Source: Bin5 sp034422415 (GTDB lineage: Bacteria > Chloroflexota > Anaerolineae > Caldilineales > Caldilineaceae). From it: a stretch of 64,000 bases of DNA. The notes under the pieces are model-generated. The model ran no database searches. It was given only the letters and a program-made list of their open reading frames with translations, and was not told the DNA's origin. Positions 56,903-64,000 of this stretch are shown piece by piece; position 1 is the stretch's first letter, and the number at the start of each line of letters is the position of its first letter. The DNA is taken from positions 992,001-1,056,000 of the forward strand of contig OZ241871.1 of NCBI GenBank assembly GCA_965202955.1, written 5' to 3'. The position numbers and the translations under genes are program-made.

Positions 56903-58249
56903 CTATTTCGGGAACCCGTTCTCCTCCAGGTAAGCGTCCACCTGCTCGCAGATGGCAGCCAGTCCGTCTGCGACTGAGACTTCGCCAGTGAGGATCTGAT
57001 CACGGCCGGGGTTGATAAACGACCCGCCGATCTCGCTCCACTCGACGAAGTAGCCGATGCGGCCCATCCGCGCGTTCTCACCTTCAGTGATGAAGGCCTG
57101 CCGGTTGGTCGGCGGATCACCACTGTTCAGGAAGGCGTCGGACTTGGCGGTGGACTGCAACGCCGGCAGGATCTCGCCGGAGGCGGTGTAGATGCGCTGG
57201 CCGCCGTCTGTGCTCTGGAGCCAAGACAGGAATGTCCAGGCCTCATCCTTGTTGTCGCTCAGGGCGCTCATCACCCAGGCAGCGCCGCCGGCCGCGGAGG
57301 CCCGATGTCCGTTGGCGGGAATCGGGATGACCGAGACGTCATAGTTCATGCCCGCGGCGTTGAACGCCGAGACACGGCTGGCGTTCTGGATAATCATCGC
57401 CACTTGGCCGCTCTGGAAGACGGCGGCGTCACCGCCGGCCTGGCTCATGTTGGCCGGAGGCATGAAATAGTTATTGTCGATCATGTCCCTGAAGAACTGC
57501 ACACCCTGGATCGCTTCAGGGTCGTTCAAGGCGCAGCGAGAGGGATTGCGCATGTCATCGAGGGCCATGCCGCCGCTCTGCATCACCCAGATCATGTACT
57601 TGCCGCCCTCCATGCCCAGGGCATAGCGGGAGACGCGGCCGCTGTCCTCGACGACGGTCAACTGCTCGGCCGCGGCTGCGAGATCGTCCCAGGTCCAGCT
57701 GTCATCGGGATAGGGGACGCCGACCTCGTCAAAGATGTCCATATTGTAGTAGAGGACCTCGAGGCCGATATCGCGCGGGAAGCCATAGACGCTGCCGTCG
57801 TACATAGCGTACTCCAACAGAGACGGCCAGTAGTCATCGACATCGTAGCCGCTCGCCTCGATCCAGGGGTCGAGATTTTCGAGCACGCCCTCGGAGGCGT
57901 AGTTCACGATGGGCGACAGGAACAGGACATCGGGAACGACTGATTCGTCACCGCTGGCCCAAAGGGTGCGGATCTTGGTGAAGTAGTCGCCCCAGGGTTC
58001 GGCCAGAATCTCGATGACAATGTCCGACTGTTCAGCCATAAAGGCATCGGCCACCGACTGGTGGGTGGCGACCTCCGCCGGGCTGCCCCACATGGCCCAG
58101 GTAATTGTGACCGGGCCTTCGTCGGCCATCTCCATGCCGCTGTCGGCTGCCGGCGCGATGGGGGCGCAGGCAGAGAGCAGCAACGCTGCCAGCACGAACA
58201 CAACCAGCGCTTTGATGCTGTTACGGTTACGCCTTTGTCGGTCTTGCAT
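56903..58249 (-). CDS. Sugar ABC transporter substrate-binding lipoprotein
   Basis: 448 residues from ATG 58249 (AGGGAGGAAGAA upstream). A basic start and LVVFVLAALLLSACAP form the lipoprotein signal. The mature part is a family-1 extracellular binding protein (VTITWAMWGSPAEVATHQSVADAFM, PWGDYFTKIRTLWASGDESVVPDV, YGFPRDIGLEVLYYNMDIFDEVGVPYPDDSWTWDD, ASAAGGAAWVMSALSDNKDEAWTFLSWLQ). It captures an oligosaccharide or similar ligand for the two permeases downstream. First gene of the operon. Confidence 0.93.
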   Translation of the reverse strand: MQDRQRRNRNSIKALVVFVLAALLLSACAPIAPAADSGMEMADEGPVTITWAMWGSPAEVATHQSVADAFMAEQSDIVIEILAEPWGDYFTKIRTLWASGDESVVPDVLFLSPIVNYASEGVLENLDPWIEASGYDVDDYWPSLLEYAMYDGSVYGFPRDIGLEVLYYNMDIFDEVGVPYPDDSWTWDDLAAAAEQLTVVEDSGRVSRYALGMEGGKYMIWVMQSGGMALDDMRNPSRCALNDPEAIQGVQFFRDMIDNNYFMPPANMSQAGGDAAVFQSGQVAMIIQNASRVSAFNAAGMNYDVSVIPIPANGHRASAAGGAAWVMSALSDNKDEAWTFLSWLQSTDGGQRIYTASGEILPALQSTAKSDAFLNSGDPPTNRQAFITEGENARMGRIGYFVEWSEIGGSFINPGRDQILTGEVSVADGLAAICEQVDAYLEENGFPK

Positions 58250-58427
58250 TTCTTCCTCCCTGAAGAACTCCAATACTGCCGGTAAAAGGGTCGAATGCGC
58301 CCCTGCGCGAGAGACGCGTCTACGGTATCGTGAAAAGCCGGTATTCTGCTTTCACGCGGTGCCGCCATTGTACAGGATTCGGGGGTACAATTCAAACGCC
58401 GTTTGAAGGCGGCAGTACATGGCTTCT

Positions 58428-58907
58428 CTACCCTGCATGCGCGGCCAGCGTGCGGCGAATCTGGTCCAGGTGGGCCTCGCCGTGCGACACATAGAGATCG
58501 AGCTGCCGGGCGAGTGTGACTTCCCCACTCTCGGGGTGAAAGCCGGTGCGCTGCCACGCCTCCTGCGGAAGCGTTTCCCAGAACAGCACCCAGCGAGCAT
58601 GCAGGGCCTTCAGCAGCGCCAAAGAGTCGGACAGATCCGGGCTGCTGCCGTCGGCAAACCTTGCCCACGCGGCCTCGTCGTAGGGCTTGAGCGCGGGATT
58701 CTCTTCGGTCGCCATCAGCTTGCAACGGACGTAGCTGTTGATGTGCGAATCGGCAAGATGATGGACATTCTGGGCAATGCTCCATTCGCCTGCCAGCGGT
58801 TTTGCCGTCAACTCCTCGGGCGATAGTCCCGCGACCATCGCCTCCACTTGCTCAGGCAGGCGGCGAATCCTCTCAATTGCCTCTATGCGGTCGCCGGATA
58901 GCGACAT
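58428..58907 (-). CDS. DinB family protein
   Basis: 159 residues. EAIERIRRLPEQVEAMVAGLSPEEL, AGEWSIAQNVHHLADSHINSYVRCKL and GEVTLARQLDLYVSHGEAHLDQIRRTLAAH show the three conserved His of the DinB/YfiT four-helix fold, which binds a metal and often acts in thiol-dependent transfer reactions. It is cytoplasmic and stands apart from the sugar ABC operon. Confidence 0.88.
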   Translation of the reverse strand: MSLSGDRIEAIERIRRLPEQVEAMVAGLSPEELTAKPLAGEWSIAQNVHHLADSHINSYVRCKLMATEENPALKPYDEAAWARFADGSSPDLSDSLALLKALHARWVLFWETLPQEAWQRTGFHPESGEVTLARQLDLYVSHGEAHLDQIRRTLAAHAG

Positions 58908-58969
58908 AGCTGTCCTTTCGTAACGTGGTCGGGCACTGCTCTTAAGACGAACTTACGCCCCGCCGCCGT

Positions 58970-60754
58970 CTAATTCTGTTCTGTGTCATTTCTGATAACG
59001 GTCAACCGCTGGCCCGCTGCCGGCGCCCCCACGGTTGACCAGTTCCCGTCCGGCCAGCGAATCAGCAGCCAGTGCAGTTCGGTCTCGACGGGAAAGCCGA
59101 AGTGCAGCTGACCCGGGTCGCTGGAGAGATAGCCACGCGTAACGCGCACATCGCGACGCAGGCGGCCGGCGGATGTCTCCAGAATTGCGGTGGCGCCGAC
59201 GGCGGACGGGTTGGCGCCGCCCATCTGACGCAGGTCAACCTGGAGCGATGCCCCGCCGCACAGCCGATTCTCGAACAGCTGCGCATTGCCGCGCAGATTG
59301 TTGACAACAATATCCAGGTCCCCATCGCCGTCGAGGTCGCCCTGGGCTGAGCCACGGCCGCCCCGTTCGCTGCCCAGGCCCCACTCCGGCATGCGCGCAA
59401 AGCCCATGCCGGTATTGCGCAGAACCTGGTTGCGCTCGACCAGCTCATGCTCGTCCAGGTGTGCGAAGGTCTTTGCCTCGGCGAAGCCGTTCACGATGTG
59501 GAGGTCAAGCTGCCCGTCCTGGTCCAGGTCGCCGAAGAGGCCGGACCAGCTCCAGCCGGTCGCATCCAGCTGCCGCTCTCGTCCAAGACTCTGGAAAGCG
59601 CCCGCCCGGTCGGCCACCAACAACATATTCTCCATCCGTTGGGGGTCGCCGGCGGGCAGGGGCGGATGCTCTTTCTCCATAAGCGGCGCCCACGCGCGCA
59701 TGGTTTCTTCGCTCATGTCAGGCGGTTTCATATCGCTGGCGAAGAGTGCCGTCTTGCCCGAGTTGTCGACGTCGGCCAGGTCAAAACTCATTGTGCTGTG
59801 GGTCGTCTCGGGGAAAATGGTCGCCAGGCGCCAGCCATCGCCGTCATTGCGCCAGAACTCGTCGGGCAGGGCGAAGTCGTTGCCGACCAGCAGGTCCGGG
59901 CGTCCGTCGGCGTCCTCGTCCCAGATGGCGATTGCCAGGGCCTGGGCTTCGGTGGATAGCCGCTCGGCGCGAAAGAGACCGTCCTCGTTCCAGTGCACGT
60001 AGACCCCGCCCTCATCATTGAGAATATACTCGGTGCCCCGCTCGGTCGTCAGACCGATGTCGTAAGAGGCGGTCGCGGCGTCCAGGTCGCCGTCCCCGTC
60101 GAGGTCGGCCCAATCCATTGCGTAGGCGGGCTTGGCGAGGCCGGCAACAAACTCCTGCACAAAGCGGCCGGACGCGTTCGCGGCGATCTCGGAGCCCTGA
60201 TTGGGCCAGAAATTGACCGCGCCGCCGACCCGTGTCAGCACGAGGTCGGTCCAGCCGTCGCCGTCAACATCGACAGCGCTCACCGCGCGCGTACGGCCGA
60301 CCGGCATCTGTTCCTGGCGGAAACGCAGCCCACCTTCGTTCCAGAAGATCGAATTGGGGTTGTCGTAGTTGCCGAGAACCAGATCGAGGTCGCCGTCGTT
60401 GTCCAGGTCGTTGATGGCGACGCCGGCGCCATTGGCCTCGTACTGGCGGATAACACCGTCGGCGGTCGTCGTGTTGTGGGGCAGGTCGTGGGTAATGAAG
60501 CGGTCTTCGCAGAGATCGGCGGTTGTAACGACCGCTTCGGCGCGCACCGATACCGGCACTGTCAGCCCAAGCGGGTCGGCGCCAGGCGTGCAGCCGCTCA
60601 GCGCGAGGCAGGCCAGCACCAGCAGGAGAATGCCGGAGGCGGGTGGCCGTCCGAGGATGGCCAACAGGGTTGCGCGCAGCCTTTCGCCCAGTGTGTCAGT
60701 TCGATTTCGCGCGAATGCCGCGGAAATCCGCTGTCCTGTCTCAATCGCATACAT
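58970..60754 (-). CDS. FG-GAP/VCBS repeat lipoprotein with ASPIC/UnbV C-terminus
   Basis: 594 residues. GILLLVLACLALSGCTPG is a lipoprotein signal at about 40-60 after a long N-terminal lead. Repeated Asp-rich calcium-binding motifs (DLDNDGDLDLVLGNYD, DVDGDGWTDLVL, DLDGDGDLDAATA, DLDQDGQLDL, DLDGDGDLDIVVNN) mark a seven-blade beta-propeller. The C-terminal SAVGATAILETSAGRLRRDVRVTRGYLSSDPGQLHFGF, then LLIRWPDGNW, is the ASPIC/UnbV domain of the CRTAC1 family. Extracytoplasmic; exact role unknown. Probable start is an internal Met nearer the signal. Confidence 0.85.
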   Translation of the reverse strand: MYAIETGQRISAAFARNRTDTLGERLRATLLAILGRPPASGILLLVLACLALSGCTPGADPLGLTVPVSVRAEAVVTTADLCEDRFITHDLPHNTTTADGVIRQYEANGAGVAINDLDNDGDLDLVLGNYDNPNSIFWNEGGLRFRQEQMPVGRTRAVSAVDVDGDGWTDLVLTRVGGAVNFWPNQGSEIAANASGRFVQEFVAGLAKPAYAMDWADLDGDGDLDAATASYDIGLTTERGTEYILNDEGGVYVHWNEDGLFRAERLSTEAQALAIAIWDEDADGRPDLLVGNDFALPDEFWRNDGDGWRLATIFPETTHSTMSFDLADVDNSGKTALFASDMKPPDMSEETMRAWAPLMEKEHPPLPAGDPQRMENMLLVADRAGAFQSLGRERQLDATGWSWSGLFGDLDQDGQLDLHIVNGFAEAKTFAHLDEHELVERNQVLRNTGMGFARMPEWGLGSERGGRGSAQGDLDGDGDLDIVVNNLRGNAQLFENRLCGGASLQVDLRQMGGANPSAVGATAILETSAGRLRRDVRVTRGYLSSDPGQLHFGFPVETELHWLLIRWPDGNWSTVGAPAAGQRLTVIRNDTEQN

Positions 60755-61072
60755 TGGTCTGTCTCCCCGTTGAGATATAAGAAAGCGATATAAGCGGCCG
60801 AATCACACCCTTCCCTCATCATTGGGAAGTTGCTGCATTGCGCCCCTGCCGGAATAAGGCTACAGAGTGAATCCAGTATATTCAGAAGGAGATAGACTGT
60901 CAATGGGACAGCGGGTAACGTGCGAACAGACCACGCGTCTCGCGCTCCCCACACTACTTGCCCGCCTTCTTGTTCTTGTGTATTCTAACTTGGCTTTCTG
61001 ACAAGCACGTCAAGACACGGAGGTGTGTTCACCTCGCTTGCCGCCGACCACCATTCATCTGCAAAGAGAAGA
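60755..61072. other. Divergent intergenic region
   Basis: Separates the FG-GAP gene (minus) from topA (plus). It contains the candidate topA promoter at 60958. Apart from that nothing recognisable. Confidence 0.5.
60958..60986 (+). promoter_or_regulatory. Candidate topA promoter
   Basis: TTGCCC (60958-60963) and TATTCT (60981-60986), 17-base spacer, leading into topA about 80 bases on. Confidence 0.35.
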
Positions 61073-63937
61073 ATGTCCAAACTCGTCATTGTAGAATCGC
61101 CGACCAAGGCGAACACCATCCGCAATTTCCTGCCCGAGGCGTACAAGGTCAGGGCCAGCATGGGTCATGTGCGGGATTTGCCGGCCTCTGCCGCCGAGAT
61201 CCCGGCCAGAGTGAAAGGGCAGCCCTGGGCGCGGCTCGGCGTCAAGGTGGAGGATGACTTCGAGCCGCTCTACGTTATACCTTCGGACAAGAAGAAGGTA
61301 ATTTCAGAACTGAAGAAGGCCCTCAAGGAGGCGGACGAGCTTCTCCTCGCCACCGACGAGGACCGCGAAGGCGAGAGCATCGGCTGGCATCTCTACGAAG
61401 TGCTCAAGCCGGAGGTCCCGGTCAAGCGGATGGTCTTTCACGAAATCACCAAAGAAGCGATCGAGGAGGCGCTGCAGCAGCCGCGCAGCATTGACAACGA
61501 CCTGGTGCGCGCCCAGGAGGCGCGGCGCATTCTCGACCGTCTGGTCGGCTATACAATTTCGCCGCTGCTGTGGAAGAAGATCGCACCGAAACTGTCGGCC
61601 GGCCGCGTGCAGAGCGTGGCCGTACGTCTGCTCGTGCTGCGGGAACGGGAGAGACGCGCCTTTGTCAGCGGCTCCTACTGGGACCTGAAAGCGCAGCTAA
61701 GCAAACGCCCGGACAGACCGGCGCACCAGTTCGAGGCCACATTGGTCTCCGTTGACGGCACGCGCGTCGCCACCGGGCGCGATTTCGACGAGTCCACCGG
61801 GCGCATCGCGGCCGGCAAAAAGGTTCTTCTGCTGGATGAAGAGCAGGCCAGGGCGCTGCAAGAACGCCTCCGGAACGGCAGCTGGGGAGTGCGCTCGGCC
61901 GAAAGCTCAGAGCAGTCCCGCTCGCCTGCGCCGCCATTCACGACGAGCACGCTGCAACAGGAGGCCAACCGCAAGCGGGGATGGAGCGCGCGCCGCACGA
62001 TGCGCGTGGCCCAGTCTCTCTACGAGAACGGCTACATCACGTACATGCGCACCGATTCGGTCCATCTGAGCGACGAGGCCGTCAACGCGGCGCGCCGGCG
62101 GGTGAAGGAGCGATACGGCGAGCAGTTCCTGACGAAGTCGCCGCGCCGCTACAGGACAAAGTCCAAGGGCGCGCAGGAGGCCCACGAGGCGATCCGACCG
62201 GCAGGCAGCGGAATGCGCCCGGTCGACACGCTCCGCCTTTCCGGCGATGAGTCCGCGCTCTACGACATGATCTGGAAGCGAACGGTCGCCACGCAGATGG
62301 AGAACGCCCGTCTGCGAACCACGACGGTTATGATCGGTGTCGAGGAGGCTCTCTTTCGTGCATCCGGAAGGGAGATTCTTTTCCCCGGTTTTTTCCGCGC
62401 CTACGTCGAGGGCTCCGACGACCCCGACGCGGCCATCGAAGACCAGGAGTCACCCTTACCGGCCCTGGCTGTCGGTGAAGAGGTAGACTGTCGCGCGCTC
62501 GAGGCTGTTGGCCATGCCACCAAACCGCCGGCCCGCTACACCGAAGCCACCCTGGTCAAGGCGCTGGAGACCGAGGGCATTGGACGTCCCAGCACTTATG
62601 CCACGATTATCGACACAGTTCAGAACCGGGGCTATGTATTCAGACAGCGCCGCGAACTGGTGCCCACCTTCGTCGCATTTGCGGTCGTGCAACTGCTTGA
62701 GACCAACTTCGAGGAGTTGGTGGACATGAAGTTCACCGCGGCGATGGAGCAGACGCTCGATGACATCGCCGAGGGAGACGTGGACTGGCTCGACTATCTT
62801 CACCGCTTCTATCGGAGCGAGGAGGGATTGGAGAACCAGGTCAAGGAGAAGGAGGACGCCATCGATCCTCGCATCGCCGGCCAGGTCGACTTTCCCGATT
62901 TGCCGGTTGAGGTTCGCATCGGTCAGTTCGGGCCGTTCCTGGCGAAGGAGGTCAACGGTACCAGGCAGACTGTCAGTTTGCCGGACGATCTGGCGCCGGC
63001 TGAGCTGGATTCGGCCGCGGTCGAAGAGCTCGTGAATGCCAGGCAGGAGGGACCGGCGATGCTGGGCGCCGACCCGGAGAGCGGCCAGCCGGTCCTGCTC
63101 AAGGAGGGTCGTTTTGGCGCCTATGTTCAGTTGGGAGAGGACGAGGCCAGGGAAACATCCCGGAGAGGAACAAGGAGAAAGGCGGCTGCTCCGTCGGGAC
63201 CGGTAGACATCAATTCGGCGACGATGAAGGAACTCTCGACGCTGCCCGGCATCGGACCTGGAAGAGCCAAGGCGATCACAGCCAGCCGGCCCTACGCCTC
63301 TATCGGGGAGTTGCGGCGGGTGCCCGGGCTCGGCGCGAAGGCGGTTGACGCGCTTGGAGAGCTGGTTGTCGCGGGACCGGCTACGCCCAGAAAGGCGGAG
63401 AAGAAGCCATCCGACGGAGGGGAAAGCGCAGGGAATGGCAGACCTAAGCGGGTCAGCTTGCCGGAAGGCATGGCAAAGGAGGATATTGATCTACCGACTG
63501 CACTGCGCCTTCTCAGCCTGCCGCGCCTGCTCGGCGCGCATCCTGACGATGGCGAGGAGGTGCGAGCCGGCATGGGGCGCTATGGTCCCTACGTCGTCCA
63601 CAACCGGAAATTCGTCAGCCTCAAACCGCCGGACAATGTGCTCAAGGTGGACCTGCCGCGGGCGCTGGCTTTGATCAAAGAGGCGCCGGGCAGACGGGGC
63701 GGCAGTTCGGCGCGCACGGTGCTGAAGGAGTTGGGCGCGCACCCCGAAGACGGTGTCCCCATCCGCGTGCTGGACGGGCCCTACGGCCCTTACGTCAACC
63801 ACCAGCGCACAAACGCGAAGGTGCCGAAGGACGCGGATCCGCAGAGTGTCACTCTGGAGCAGGCGCTGCAGATGCTGGCGGAACGCGAGAGCAAGGGGAA
63901 GGGCAAGGGGAGAGGCGGACGTAGGAGGCGGAAGTAA
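61073..63937 (+). CDS. topA: DNA topoisomerase I with inserted helix-hairpin-helix domain
   Basis: 954 residues from ATG 61073. The TOPRIM start is KLVIVESPTKANTIRNFL with ATDEDREGESIGWHL; the catalytic Tyr is in NGYITYMRTDSVHLS. EAHEAIRP and GIGRPSTYATIIDTVQNRGYV complete the core, which relaxes negatively supercoiled DNA. No zinc fingers are present; the C-terminal part has DNA-binding repeats (LKEGRFGAYVQLGE, GRYGPYVVHNRKFVSL, GPYGPYVNHQRT) and ends in a Lys/Arg/Gly tail. Between the first and second repeats, residues about 711-767 (DINSATMKELSTLPGIG...VPGLGAKAVDALGEL) form a ComEA-like (HhH)2 unit, which is not standard in TopA. Confidence 0.95.
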   Translation: MSKLVIVESPTKANTIRNFLPEAYKVRASMGHVRDLPASAAEIPARVKGQPWARLGVKVEDDFEPLYVIPSDKKKVISELKKALKEADELLLATDEDREGESIGWHLYEVLKPEVPVKRMVFHEITKEAIEEALQQPRSIDNDLVRAQEARRILDRLVGYTISPLLWKKIAPKLSAGRVQSVAVRLLVLRERERRAFVSGSYWDLKAQLSKRPDRPAHQFEATLVSVDGTRVATGRDFDESTGRIAAGKKVLLLDEEQARALQERLRNGSWGVRSAESSEQSRSPAPPFTTSTLQQEANRKRGWSARRTMRVAQSLYENGYITYMRTDSVHLSDEAVNAARRRVKERYGEQFLTKSPRRYRTKSKGAQEAHEAIRPAGSGMRPVDTLRLSGDESALYDMIWKRTVATQMENARLRTTTVMIGVEEALFRASGREILFPGFFRAYVEGSDDPDAAIEDQESPLPALAVGEEVDCRALEAVGHATKPPARYTEATLVKALETEGIGRPSTYATIIDTVQNRGYVFRQRRELVPTFVAFAVVQLLETNFEELVDMKFTAAMEQTLDDIAEGDVDWLDYLHRFYRSEEGLENQVKEKEDAIDPRIAGQVDFPDLPVEVRIGQFGPFLAKEVNGTRQTVSLPDDLAPAELDSAAVEELVNARQEGPAMLGADPESGQPVLLKEGRFGAYVQLGEDEARETSRRGTRRKAAAPSGPVDINSATMKELSTLPGIGPGRAKAITASRPYASIGELRRVPGLGAKAVDALGELVVAGPATPRKAEKKPSDGGESAGNGRPKRVSLPEGMAKEDIDLPTALRLLSLPRLLGAHPDDGEEVRAGMGRYGPYVVHNRKFVSLKPPDNVLKVDLPRALALIKEAPGRRGGSSARTVLKELGAHPEDGVPIRVLDGPYGPYVNHQRTNAKVPKDADPQSVTLEQALQMLAERESKGKGKGRGGRRRRK

Positions 63938-64000
63938 GGCAATTCTCTGAGCCGATGTCAAGAGAGGAAAATCGTGGGTTGGTCGAAACAGCTTGACAAG

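Overview
The window is one contiguous, GC-rich stretch of bacterial chromosome (near 63% in core genes by hand counts of short pieces). No rRNA, tRNA or CRISPR array was recognised by eye. The gene set fits a member of the Chloroflexota: a Liv-type ABC operon with an acyl-CoA ligase, a two-subunit 2-oxoacid:ferredoxin oxidoreductase, sugar ABC genes without a local ATPase, heme A synthesis genes, an FG-GAP lipoprotein, and a defence island with IS relics. This placement is an inference; no marker gene was compared.

Layout. 1-10.7 kb holds metabolic genes: amidases, an amidohydrolase, a thioredoxin-like lipoprotein whose reading frame crosses an in-frame TGA at the first active-site Cys position (candidate selenoprotein), a CBS protein followed by KorA and a KorB-CBS fusion, an epimerase, a Gfo/Idh/MocA oxidoreductase and a cupin. 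10.7-35.9 kb is an accessory island, almost all on the minus strand. A tight six-gene operon (NYN, DUF1156 methyltransferase, DUF1828, AAA ATPase, TOPRIM/DUF3226, Swt1-HEPN/DUF499 ATPase; 20738 to 11639) and an SNF2-DUF3883 helicase (35861 to 32262) look like parts of one BREX/DISARM-like modification-defence system. They are separated by about 11.5 kb of lower-GC cassettes: an AlbA_2 protein plus a PHP-SMC (TrlF-like) ATPase, a PIN-like protein plus a DUF3696 ATPase, a secreted 33-unit leucine-rich-repeat protein bracketed by IS3-family relics and duplicated higA ends, and a HigA-like antitoxin.

36-42.8 kb has ctaB-ctaA, a glycosidase-like protein, a cold-shock gene with a clear promoter and long leader, a HAD phosphatase, a zinc-ribbon protein and a vapBC pair with a deleted toxin. 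42.8-50.1 kb is a livG-acyl-CoA ligase-livH-livM-livJ-livF operon. 50.3-64 kb has a double-Cache lipoprotein, a luciferase-family oxidoreductase, a truncated dehydratase, a phosphoesterase with a methyltransferase, a sugar ABC set, DinB, an FG-GAP/UnbV lipoprotein and topA with a helix-hairpin-helix insertion.

Degenerate 7-bp tandem repeats (consensus near TGGCCAG) recur throughout, often at gene 3' ends where they supply the stop codon. A pair of two-hairpin elements (20862 and 25450) with covarying stems flanks the AlbA_2/PHP cassette.
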